From contig CP091739.1 in assembly GCA_022010095.1 (NCBI GenBank), positions 1-64,000 on the forward strand: a stretch of 64,000 nt of DNA, given 5' to 3'. Source of the DNA: Clostridium sp. (GTDB lineage: Bacteria > Bacillota_I > Bacilli_A > RF39 > UBA660). Below are positions 10,854-21,338 of this stretch, one piece after another. The position numbers and the translations under genes are program-made. The notes under the pieces were generated by a model that saw only the letters and a list, made by a program, of their open reading frames with translations, did not search any database and was not told where the DNA came from. Every line of letters starts with the position of its first letter. Within the stretch, counting starts at the first letter, position 1.

Positions 10854-12987
10854 ATGTTTGACAATAGATTAAAAAGGAAAGATTTGAATAATAAATACGA
10901 TTACTATCATGTTAAAAACAAAATTAATGATAAAAAACAGGCTTTGATATATTTGGATGAATTATTAAATTATTTAAATCAATTTGACTATTATGATGAT
11001 GATAATTTCATTTTTTTGGTGGTAGAAAAAAATATTTATATGATGAAATTGTTAGAATTATAAGGAACGAACAAAAAGAAAAGGAACCACTTTACTTTGT
11101 TTTGGGATCATTAGAAGAATTTATGTGCAATGGGAATATGTTGAATTATAATGATGTTGATAAAAGTAAATGGATTAATGGAAAAATAATTGATGGAAAA
11201 GATTTCATTGAATTAAGAAATAAAGATGATTTATATACAAATAGTGGATATATTTGCAAACAAGAGAAACTAAAAAAATAATTGAAATAATTGATATGAT
11301 AAAAATATATATAGTTGATGATATGGAGGAAAAAAAGATATGGGATTATTTAATAAAAAAAGATAAATATAATATTGATGCAGAAGATAATAGACCACAA
11401 ATAATATATGGCATTCCAGATACATTGAGAGAGCAATGGGAAAAAGAAGAAAAAGATAAGAAAGATGAAGTTAAAGAAAAATATGATATAAAGCCTGAAG
11501 AAAATTTACCTAGAGAAGTGTATGGAATACCAAATTGGTTACAGGAAAAAAAGGAAAAAATGAAAAATAATGAAAAAGTATGATATAAATCCAGAGGATA
11601 ATGTTCCACAAAAAGGTTTATGGTGTTCCTAACTATGATTTTTTTCACAAGACAAGGTAAAAAAAGAAAGTATTAATATCGTTGTTGAAAAACTATTGCT
11701 TGTCCTTAACAAAATGTGATAATAAATGTGATTTATTATATGTAAACAATAGTGAAACATCTTATATTAAAGATTCTATTGTTTCAATTTCTATTAAAAA
11801 AAATTTGATGAGTTTTTGCAATAAATTAAAAAAACAATTATTGCTGATTGGAACATAGAATATTCTGGAGATAAAAAAATATAGTATGGAAATTGAAAAT
11901 CAATATAGATGGACTAAATAAACAAATAAATGGTAATGGTGCATATCCTAAAAAAACTGGAATAAATTTATTGATTTATTATCAGAATATGAAATACTTT
12001 TTAAAAAATCATTATTATTTGATGAAAAAAATAATGATGAAAAAATAGATTTATCTTTTTGAAAAGATGGTTGAAAGTAAAGTAAAAGATTCTTTCTTTT
12101 TCAAAACTAATTATTGATTATTTTTAAAAAAATGAATTAAATAAGAATGATATTGTTTCTAAAAATATTTAATGATTTATCAAAGTATGATGATATATTT
12201 AATGAATTTACAAAAATATTTAGTTCAAAAAAATTATGATATACCATATGCAATTAATGTAGAAGGATACACAGCAAAACAAATAGCTGAATTAAATCCT
12301 AGATTTGAAGCAACAGGTGTATATACGTTCTTAGAATATTTAAGAGAAAAGCCTGAAGAAGTTAAGGAAATGATAAGAAAAGGTTTTTCAAATAAAGATG
12401 TTATACATAAAACTATAAATAGTGATTATTATTTAAAAACTCATACATATTCCATTTCATGCGTCGTATTTTTGGTATAAAAGAAGGGTTAGAAAAACAA
12501 GAAGTAAAAGCCAATTGTTACATATTATAAGGTGATAACTAATACACCAATAATTATGGATAAAAATTACTGTAATAGTTGATTAAATAGGAGAAAATGG
12601 TGTAAAATTAACAATTCCATATCAAGAAGGTGTAATAGGTAATCGTGAAAAAAATATATAAAAATAAATTACCTAATGAAGTTACATTAAAAAGAAAATG
12701 ATACATTTGAACTTTATTTAGATGTTTATGATGCAACGGAAAGCTGGGAAATAACTTTAGAAAAAAACAAGATAAAGATGCTAATAAATATTTAAAAAGA
12801 AATAGAAGAAGATGTTGATAATGAACTTATTAAACAGGGATTATTAAAGATAGAAAATGGTAAAAAAATACCTGTATTTGGAAGTCGTAATATAAGATGG
12901 AAAATAGAAAAGCAATTATTAAAAGAAAGATATAATATTGATTGGCTTACTCCTGCAGAAAGAAATCCACATATTAAGTATGATTAA
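10854..12987 (+). CDS. large protein with three YGIP repeats, possible radical SAM partner
   Basis: The ATG sits 1 base after the radical SAM stop (TAG-t-ATG). I read one frame of about 700 residues with homopolymer repairs; it could instead be two genes split near 11690, but no ribosome site or start is seen there. The N-terminal ~170 residues are acidic and helical. Three copies of Y-[DN]-I-x-[AP]-E-[DE]-N-x-P-x-x-[VI]-Y-G-[IV]-P follow, separated by charged coils. Then come CLSLTKCDNKC, FDEFLQ, NIEYSGDKN and a better conserved stretch NYDIPYAINVEGYTAKQIAE, and a C-terminal part ending LTPAERNPHIKYD. No known domain recognised. Confidence 0.55.
11368..11640 (+). repeat. three in-frame YGIP motif repeats
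   Basis: Three coding repeats start near 11368, 11482 and 11579: YNIDAEDNRPQIIYGIP, YDIKPEENLPREVYGIP and YDINPEDNVPQKVYGVP. Invariant positions are Tyr1, Ile3, Glu6, Asn8, Pro10, Tyr14, Gly15 and Pro17. The linkers are 20-30 residues of Lys/Glu coil. DNA identity between copies is much lower than protein identity, so the motif is conserved by selection and not by recent duplication. Confidence 0.8.
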
Positions 12988-13066
12988 ATAACATAATTAT
13001 TATAAAATTAGTTGAAAATATAAAAAAATTAAATTAAAAATATAATGTATTCAGGGGAGTAAAAAA

Positions 13067-14212
13067 ATGAAAAACATACCAAGAAAGGCTAATAAGCGAT
13101 CTAAAAAAAGATTAAGAGACTACTATAAAACACATCAAAAAGAAATCAAATTTAACTTTTTGATTTTTTTCTAGCTTTTTATAATTTAGATTCTATTGCA
13201 ACTCCAATTCTTGGTTTTTTTCTTTTTGAACCAACATCTACAATAATAGATGAAGAGTCAGCCATAGTAATCGCACAAGACTCATATGGAGAAATACTTG
13301 GATTTAATAAGAAAAATATATGATAATTATGATGAATTATATTCTATGTTTGATGGATTAGATGATTTTTATGAGTGAAATTGATTATCCAACACTACCA
13401 TATTATAGCTTGTTACGTAAATTTAGTGAGAAAGATTTCACTGAAATACTCTTTTTCATTTTTTTAAGTGAATTTGGTGATGATATGGTAAACATAGCTA
13501 AAAAAATATATGGATGAAGATAGAATAATAATGAATTATAGAATGAATCCACATGATCAATTTAAAGCTATGCATATAGGAAGTAAACTACTTAAAAAGT
13601 GGATATATTATATTAAGACATGATGAATATACTACATATTCTTTTAAGTTCACTTATTCATGAATTAGGTCATGCTTATGATAGAGAAAGATTTATATAT
13701 TCACAACAAAAAAAGAATAAGAAATTTTGAAGATTTACTAATAGAAGTACCATCAATATATTTTTGAAATGGAATTTTTATGATTATCTAATAAGAAATA
13801 AAATAAATAAAGATGGAGCAATGATACTTAAAAAAATGAGAAATTAACAAGGATGTCTGATACATTTGCTTCATTTTTATATAACACCTAAAAGAATATT
13901 TTTAAGATAGTAGATCCAATTATATTACAAAGTGAAAGTGATTATAATAAAAGAAGTGCATTTAGAAATGATTTAATATATGGACTTGGTGTATATATAG
14001 TAGTACATTTATCACATTTAAGAAGAAATATGAGTTCTAAGGAATTTATGAAAGAATTATATAACTTTATATCATTAAGAAAAGAAAGAGCATTAAAAGA
14101 GTCAGTTGAAGGACTAGGTATAGACTATGATGACTTTTTAACAGGTACATTTGTATATCCTGAAGTAGAGGAGTCATCCCTAAAACTTAAAAAGAAGATT
14201 TCAAAATCATGA
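13067..14212 (+). CDS. zinc metallopeptidase with HELGH motif
   Basis: Repaired product about 375 residues. LSSLIHELGHAYDRE carries the HExxH zinc motif in the M3/oligoendopeptidase-like form (HExGHA), and the downstream helix IEVPSIYFEMEF provides the third zinc ligand Glu, matching the SEVPS...E pattern of M3-type enzymes. The N-terminus is basic (KANKRSKKRLRDYY), with two moderately hydrophobic segments. Ribosome site AGGGGAG. Likely cleaves peptides in the cytoplasm or near the membrane. Shorter than oligoendopeptidase F (about 600), so it is a reduced relative. The TGA stop at 14210-14212 is followed by a hairpin. Confidence 0.75.
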
Positions 14213-14222
14213 ATAAATAATT

Positions 14223-14284
14223 AATAACTATTATATTTTTAATATGAAACAATATTTAAAAAAAATATAATAGTTATTTTTTTC
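14223..14284 (+). terminator. long inverted repeat spanning next start codon
   Basis: The arm AATAACTATTATATTTTT (14223-14240) is the exact complement of the right arm ending at 14283, which continues into a T run. It looks like a terminator for the metallopeptidase, but the loop contains the ATG (14244) and the first codons of the next gene. Confidence 0.6.
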
Positions 14285-15068
14285 GTGTTATTTAGTTTTT
14301 TTATTATACAGATAAAGTAATAGAAATATCTAAATATAATGATACAATTTTAGTGTCTATAAATAATTATGCTTCCTCTAAAGATTATGAATGTAGAGAA
14401 GGAAGTATAAATGAATATGGTATTGTTTTAGGACTTTCTGGATTAAAAAGTAGATAAAAAAACAAAAGTTATTCTAATATGAAAGGCATAGGATTTAAAG
14501 AAGAATTAATAGAATATAAAGAAAAATAAATGTATATTAAATAAAAGAAGATAATATTGATAAATATATTATAAAAAGGCAATGATTATAATAAAAAAAT
14601 ATATCACTTGTAATAAATATTACAAATACAAAAATACTATAAAAAAATATGATAAATATTTCGAATAATAAAGATGTAGAATTAAATCTATTGTTTAATT
14701 ATAATGATTTATCAAATGAAATAGATAATATAACTAATCATAGTAATATTCTATTTTAAAGGTAAAAACTAATGAGGAGTTAAATAACTTTATAAAAAAA
14801 TATTACATAATGAGATATATTGTGTTAAGATAGATGACTTTGATATAAAGAAAATATGTTCTAAAAAAAGAAACTTAATAGTATTAATAAAGTATTTGAA
14901 ATACAAGATAACTTACTTAATAATGTAAAAAAAATAATATTAAAAAAATGGAACAATATTCTTTATAAGTGAGAATAGTAAGAACTTAAAAAGAACTAAG
15001 TACTACAATAAACTATATACAAAGTAGAGGATATAAAAATAGTAACAATAAATGAACTATTAAAGTAA
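14244..15068 (+). CDS. membrane-anchored, divergent deacetylase-like protein
   Basis: Start MKQYLKNIIVIFFVLFSFFI is a clear signal anchor. The outer part, about 250 residues, includes NYASSKDYECREGS, SNMKGIGFKEELIEYKEN, KNISLVINI and a C-terminal GTIFFISENSKNLKEL followed by QSRGYKIVTINELLK. The ending matches the last strand and helix of NodB-type polysaccharide deacetylases (SKGYKFVTLSELL), yet I do not see the catalytic Asp or SHxxxH zinc ligands. It may be a degenerate or non-catalytic member. Frameshifts abundant. The function is tentative. Confidence 0.45.
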
Positions 15069-15126
15069 TTGTTGATATTTACTATAAAAAAAACTATATA
15101 ATAATGCTAATAAAGGACGAAGTAGT

Positions 15127-16146
15127 ATGAAAAAAAAGAGATTAAAAAAATTTTTATAACAATTTAAAAAAAGAATTAAAAAAATCTTAATAGAAATATA
15201 AAAGAAATAACAAAAAAAGAAGTAATAAATCTTATATAAAAAAATATTACTTGATATATATATTTGCTATTTAAAAATATAGTATTACATATGAAGAATA
15301 TAAAATATTTGGATTTGAAAAATGTTCCTAGAGATAAAAAGAGATACTTATGTAGGTAAAATTAGAAAAGAATATATAAATAAACACTTAACAGATAAAC
15401 ATGCATTAAATCTACTTAATAATAAAAACTAAATTCAATATCAAATTTGATAAATATTTAAATAGAGAAATAATAAATATAAAAAGATATAAGTTATAAA
15501 GAATATGAAGACTTCGTAAAAAAATATAAAAAAGAAATAACATGTAGATGTGAATTACCTGATGAGGGAAGAACTATCAAATTTAATTTAAAAAGACTAT
15601 AGAAGTCCTGCTTTCATATTAGAAAAAAATAAATAAGAATAAATTATATTATATGGAAGCAACACATAAACCTAATAAATTACTTGAAAAACTAAATAAG
15701 AATAATCTAACAACTATAAGTATAGTAACAGTACATAGAAAGAATACAATTGATATATTATATGCTGAAATAAATATGTATTTAAAAAGATAAAACATTA
15801 AGTAGTAAGATAGATTTAAAAAGTAAAAAGACTATATATGACTTTATAGATGAAAAATACAATGTTTATAAAATACATCCTGAAACAAATGAAAACTTAA
15901 ATGATATAGAACTTCCACTCATAGATGAAATGATAAATATATCAAAAAAACATGTGCTTTAGCAATAGATGAAATAAAAAGAAATAAAATGGAATTTTTA
16001 CATTATCAAATACAAAAAGTATATTTAGTAAGTGCTTCATTATGGAATGATTATATAGAAGCACAAATACCTAATTATTTAAAAAGATAGTATAAGTTTT
16101 ATGCCTTATTATAGAAAAAGTTATAAATGAAAAAGAGAAAGATTAA
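15127..16146 (+). CDS. ATP-grasp protein, possibly sugar-transfer associated
   Basis: Repaired product about 330 residues. The N-terminus is Lys-rich and helical, then YEEYKIFGFEKCSRDKRDTYVGK, which resembles the entry to sugar-transfer-associated ATP-grasp proteins (PF14397-type; TPEEYFLFGF...). Later parts: VKKYKKEITCRCELPDEGR, LYYMEATHKPNKLLEKLN, SIVTVHRKNTIDILYAEINMY, and WNDYIEAQIPNY. The Glu/Asn metal ligands expected near the end are not evident to me. Such proteins ligate acids to cell-surface sugars. It faces the polymerase gene convergently. Confidence 0.4.
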
Positions 16147-16180
16147 ATAGTATTTTTTTATATCTTTCTCTATTTTTTTA
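16134..16180. terminator. bidirectional terminator, ATP-grasp gene / Y-polymerase gene
   Basis: AGAGAAAGAT pairs with ATCTTTCTCT around a T-rich loop; A and T runs on either side allow use in both directions. Confidence 0.7.
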
Positions 16181-17407
16181 ATTGTAGATGATTTTTAGTA
16201 AGGATGATGCCCCGAAGTATAGATGTATTACCGTATTTAGATGTGATTTTATCTATTATTTTATTATATTCATCAGTTGGAACTTCGTTTTTATCAAATA
16301 ATGATAGTTGAGTAGCACCTTTATCTGCAAGTTTAGAATATGCTATACCAACTTTTCTAATAGGTAAATCTTCTACATTTTTTTGTAATACATATATTTT
16401 TAATGTTTCAAATATCTTTTCGCCATTGTCTTCTTCAGTATTAAGTAGAGTAGTATCATTAAAGCCTTTATATAAATCTCTTGAATATGAAATACTTAGA
16501 TGAACAAGTCTAGTCGTAAATTTCTTTTTCTTTAAGTTGAACATTTAACATATCATTCATTTCTTTAATAATAAGTATTGCTTCATCTATAGTATAATCT
16601 CTATATAATATTTGACTTATACTTATAGATTTCTCATGTACTCTTGAATTAAGTTCTTTTTATAGTTGGAAAAATATATTCCATTAGCCTTATCAAATAT
16701 GTCATTTCCCATTACATTACCAAATCTTTTTAATATAGAAACTTCTTGGATAATTATTTATATCACCAACTTTATATATTCCAAGATTATTAAGTTTACG
16801 TTCTGTATTTTTACCAATGCCCCAGATTTTAGTAAGAGGAGTTATATTCCATAATTTTGTTTCAATATCTTTATAAGTCCATTTAGATAAACAATTTTTT
16901 TATTGTGTTTTTGCTTCAATATCCATCGCAATTTTTGCAAGTAAAATATTAGGCCCAATTCCAGCAGTAGTAGTAAGTCCAGTTTTTTTCAAGAACAGTT
17001 TTTCATAATTAATAAAGCAAGTTCTGTGTCAGTTTTATTATAGTATTTTTAAATAATCAGTAACATCCATAAATACTTCATCAATAGAGTAGAAATGTAT
17101 ATCTTCTTCACTAATAAAACTTTTGTATATAGCAAATACTTTCTTACTATATTCTTGATATAACTTGATTCTAGGCTTAACAAACATTATATTTAGATTT
17201 TTTTAGGTATTTCAAAAACTCTACATCTTGATTTAACTCCACGATTTCTAAGGTAAGGGGATACTGCAAGTGACATAGCTTTATCACCTCTATCAGTATC
17301 AGCAACAACTAAAAGGAGTTTTTATAAGGATCAAGTCCTCTTTCAACGCATTCACAAGATGCAAAAAAACTCTTTAAATCAATACTTATAATATTTCTTT
17401 CTTTCAT
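16170..17407 (-). CDS. Y-family DNA polymerase (ImpB/UmuC/DinB type)
   Basis: Translesion polymerase, about 410 residues after repair. The N-terminus MKERNIISIDLKSFFASCE holds the catalytic Asp and the FASCE form seen in UmuC/UvrX-type enzymes; SLAVSPYLRNRGVKSRCRVFE and FYSIDEVFMDVT (catalytic Asp-Glu) follow, then TAGIGPNILLAKIAMD and WGIGKNTERKLNNLGI (helix-hairpin-helix). The C-terminal little-finger domain ends near GATQLSLF, which resembles a beta-clamp binding motif (QLSLF). The promoter carries a palindromic operator of LexA type, in keeping with damage induction. It closely resembles the SOS polymerases of Firmicutes chromosomes and plasmids. Confidence 0.88.
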
Positions 17408-17415
17408 ATACATAT

Positions 17416-17444
17416 ATAATAAATAACAAACATAAGTTTGTCAA
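17416..17444 (-). promoter_or_regulatory. promoter with LexA-like operator for Y-family polymerase
   Basis: On the minus strand TTGACA and TATTAT are exactly 17 bases apart. The 16-base perfect palindrome ACAAACATAAGTTTGT (17426-17441) overlaps the -35 box and the spacer. The half-site AAAC-N4-GTTT resembles the Gram-positive LexA box (GAAC-N4-GTTC), with A in place of G. Inference: SOS repression. Confidence 0.6.
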
Positions 17445-17486
17445 TATAAATAAGTAAGAAATATAATATGATGAAAAAAATATCAT

Positions 17487-17518
17487 AAAAAAAACAACCA
17501 TAAGGTTGCTCTTTTTTA
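17487..17518 (-). terminator. terminator of Clp-like ATPase gene
   Basis: On the minus strand GCAACC-TTAT-GGTTG followed by eight T; it also has T residues on the plus side, so it may be bidirectional. Confidence 0.75.
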
Positions 17519-17595
17519 AGCAGCTACGCGCTAACTCATTTTGAAAAATAATGTTATAGACCAATAGTAGAAAATAATTTCTACATTAATACTAT

Positions 17596-19524
17596 TTAAA
17601 AATCAAGTATATTTATTGCTTTTTTTAGGTCTAAATTCAAGAATTTTACCTTTGTCTTTTTGTTCTTCACTTCTTACAATTGAACTATATTTTTCACGAG
17701 CAGATTTATAAAGTCTTTCTTCATCCATAACAGCAAGTTTAATATCATCCATAGTTACTACATCTCTATCGTTAATAGCCGCTATTGCATATGCTTCTTT
17801 TAATATATCAATTACAAGTCTTGGATTGTTAGATGGATCTTTATAATCTCTACATGACTTTTTTTAGTAACAGCAATTAATGAATTAATAATATTACTTC
17901 TATTAGTTCCAAGAGCATCAAGAGTACATCCACTAATTTCATTATAAGTATTAATTAAATCATCAAGTATAGTATAAATTGTATCATTAGTAGGTTCTTT
18001 TTATATCAATTCTTTTTAAATCTTGTTTTTAAAAAGCAGGATTACTACTAATATGTTCCATATATTCTTCAGTAGTAGTAGCACCTATAACTCTAACTTT
18101 GCCACTATCTAAATATGGTTTTTAATATTTCAGCAACACTATTAGAATCATTTTTCACTCTTACCACCACCAATAGTTTGATGTATTTCATCAATAAACA
18201 ATATAATAGTTTTATCTTTAGATGCTTCATCAAGTATTTTCTTAAGTTTTTCTTCTAGTGAACCAACATATTTAGTACCAGCAACCATAGTCGCAGTATC
18301 AATACTAATTATTTTTTTAAATACTTAAGTAGGTATGGAACATTACCATTTTTAATTCTATAAGCAAGTCCTTTTACTAAAGCAGTTTTACCAACACCAC
18401 TTTCACCAGTTATAATAACACTCTTATCTCTTTCAGGATATAAAAGTATTTGTTCTATCTTTCTAATATCATCATCCCTACCAATACTAGGATCTTTAAT
18501 ATAATTAAGCTTTAGTTAAATCTTCGCCATATTTATCTAATACAGAATTCTTTTTTTATTATTATCGTTATTATTTTTGTGTTTCTGTTTGAGGCATCAT
18601 AAATAATTCTTCCTTTCTTGTTTTTAAATATTCTTTCAATGCCATCAATATCTACAATAGTTAATTCAAGAAAAAGAACTATCACTTAATGATAATATTT
18701 CTTTAAATGATTCATATGTTAAATCTTTTACCATTAATCCTTAATATTTCAGCACTCTTAATATCAATAGAATCATTTTTTTCTCATCAAATACTTTTTA
18801 CTTTAGTATTATTATTATCTTTAGGTATTAAATAACTACATCCTTCATCATTAATAAGTTTAAATCTATCAAAATCAAATTCCCATACAGTATTTTTCAT
18901 GTTTACCATTAAATATATCAACATTGTATCTATCTTTAGCCATTTTAGCATATACTTCTTCACGCTTAGATTGATATTCCATAAATAAATCACTATGTCC
19001 AAAATCTTCAACATCAAACATTTCAGCCATAATATCTTCTGGAACTTCATTATAATATACCATAGAATAATCAAATATTTGATATGACTCTAAATCATTA
19101 ATAGAGAAATCTTTTATCACGTAAATAATAGTCTTCTTTTTATTTGATATGCTATATTTCCTAAATAACTTTCTAAGTTAATAAGATTAAATACTTCACT
19201 ATCAAATAAATCATCTTTTTAGTATTTTTGAATTTAACTGTATCATGACTTTTTTTAATATATTTAAGACATTTCTCAAATGTAATACCTTTACTTGCAA
19301 AGAAATCTTTAGTGAATCCATCTATATAAAGCCCTGCTAAAAAGAATGATAAACCAATTATATAATGTCCTTCATCTAGTTTAAAATATAATGTTTCACC
19401 TTCACCATTACTAACTCTATAAAAACATATCATTATAACTAAAATAGTTAATTAATGAATAAACGATTCTTAAATAGTCTTGAGTCTTCTTATCTAAACT
19501 CATAAAAATAGTTTTATTTTTCAT
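17596..19524 (-). CDS. Clp-family AAA+ ATPase with unusual N-terminal domain
   Basis: Repaired product about 620 residues. The C-terminal half is one AAA+ module of ClpA/ClpB D1 type: Walker A GESGVGKT, GTKYVGSLEEKLKKIL (pore loop), Walker B ILFIDEIH, VIGATTTEEY (sensor 1), FKRIDIKEP and a C-terminal helical lid. Only one ATPase module is present and there is no ClpP-binding loop visible. The N-terminal ~300 residues (from MKNKTIFMSLDKKTQDYLR, then acidic stretches such as YNEVPEDIMAEMFDVEDF) match no family I know. Ribosome site AAGAGGTATT. Lies alone between two terminators. It may unfold or remodel an unknown partner. Confidence 0.72.
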
Positions 19525-19687
19525 ACCAATACCTCTTAATTCAATATACTAACAAATTAGAAATAATATTTCAATTAAATCTTGTATTTTTATAATAAAT
19601 TTTTATTAAAAAAATATATATGTTTTTAACTTGTTAGTAATATTTTTAGTGTGCTATGCTTTTTTTAGTATTAGGAAGGTAAGAGAT

Positions 19688-20104
19688 ATGAAGGAAAAAA
19701 ACATATATATAGTGCAATACCAGAAGAATTACGAAATGGAATAATAGATACAATAGTTGTATTAGGCCATTGAAAAAGTAACACAGAAAACTTCACATCA
19801 ACTGATAAATTGTATTTACTTAGCACAGCAGAAATATGGAACAAGGAAATTATTCATACAGAATAGATGCAAATGCAGCGAGAGATGTAACAAGACAACT
19901 AGATTATTATAAAAACTTAGGAATGAGTACTTTGACTATAGTGGAGCAATAAAGAAAAACGAAACTAGTGCTTTTGCTTGGCAGCTTCGTTCAGCTGATT
20001 CTGAAAGTAGCATTCATTTCTATACTGCAAATGATGCTGGTACCCACTATGGCAATTTTACCTACGTAACACTTGGTGTAAGTCCAGCATTTAGAATAGG
20101 CTAA
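19688..20104 (+). pseudogene. truncated copy of the DUF6273-like variable head
   Basis: The fragment begins MKEKNIYSAIPEELRNGIID, i.e. in the middle of the head domain seen in the next two genes (YNAIPDEIKNAIID), and ends with GVSPAFRIG. It keeps LDYYKNLG, YSGAIKKNETSA and LRSADSESS, but lacks the prepilin N-terminus and the first ~150 residues, and contains an in-frame TGA near 19773. Its last codons (AGA ATA GGC) are AT-rich, unlike the GC-richer tails of the intact copies. It is a decayed copy at the 5' edge of the tandem array. Confidence 0.7.
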
Positions 20105-20174
20105 TCAGAACAATAAGGTACTAGAAATAATACTTTTTATGCTGTATAATTTAAGTAGGATAAGGAAGTGTGGT

Positions 20175-21267
20175 ATGAAGAATAAAGGATTTACATTAGT
20201 TGAATTACTTGCTGTAATAGCTATACTTGCAATACTTGTTTTAGTTGCTGTACCAAATGTACTTAATATGTTTAATCAAGCTAAAAAAAGATGTATTTTT
20301 TTAATTGATGCTAAAAAAATATTTATAAAGAGATTTCTAAAAAAATATATTAGTGAAAATATGAAAGGTAATAAGATTAGTAATATTTCAAATAATAATA
20401 ATAAACTTGATATGGATACAAATGATTTAAAAATATAGTGTTAAATTAAATAATGATGGAAGCATTAAGAAATTTGAAGTTAGTAATGGAAATTATTGTT
20501 TAAGTGGTAAATTTAATAATTTAAGTGATCTCACAACCGATAAAATAACTGAAGGAAAATGTGAAGAAATATCTCCTAAAAATTTTTCTACAGACGACTG
20601 GGAGACAATTATAGATGCAATAAGAGAAGGAAATGGAAGTGAATATGCTGTTGGAAGTACAAAAGAAGTAAATCTTGGAACATATGGAACACATACGTTA
20701 AGAATAGCAAATACATCAACTCCAAGTGAATGTTCAGGAACAGGTTTCTCACAAAGTGCATGTGGATTTGTACTAGAGTTTGCAGATATAATAACAGATC
20801 ATAAAATGAATGATACAAATACAAATGTAGGAGGATGGCCAGCATCAAGTATGTATACATTTGTAAATAATGATATATATAATGCAATACCAGATGAAAT
20901 AAAGAATGCAATAATAGATACAACAGTAGTATCAGGACATGGAAGTACAAGTGGAGAAAAAAATTTCACATCAACAGATAAATTATATTTATTAGCACCA
21001 AAAGAAATATATACTGATTTTTCTAGTAACAATGATACAGCAAAAGATTTAACAAGAACATTAGATTATTATACAAGTATAGGAGTAACAACTAGAAATC
21101 ACAGTGGAGCAAAAAAGAAAAACGGAACTAATGCAGATTGGTGGTGGCTTCGTGTGGCCTTTTCTACCACTAGCAATAATTTCTACTATGTGTCTAGCAT
21201 TGGTTCCTACACTAACAACATTGCTGGCGATACAAACGGCGTTGCACCTGCTTTCCGATTGGGTTAA
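20175..21267 (+). CDS. prepilin-like protein with variable lectin-like head, copy 1
   Basis: Type IV prepilin signal KGFTLVELLAVIAILAILVLVAVPNVL (cleaved between Gly and Phe, Glu at +5), a helical stalk (FNQAKK...YKEISKKYISENMKG), a linker rich in Asn/Lys/Asp, then a ~210-residue DUF6273-like domain: ECSGTGFSQSACGFVLEFADI, YNAIPDEIKNAIID, STDKLYLLAPKEIY, LDYYTSIG, and an end WWWLRV...GVAPAFRLG. The last 40 codons are visibly GC-richer than the rest. TATAAT at about 20148 gives it a promoter. The head resembles C-type-lectin-like folds used for binding and, in some systems, diversification. Two frameshifts near 20290-20430. Confidence 0.8.
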
Positions 21268-21338
21268 TTAAAAAATCATAAGGTACTAGAAATAATACTT
21301 TTTATGTTGTATAATTTAAGTAGGATAGGAAGTGTGAT

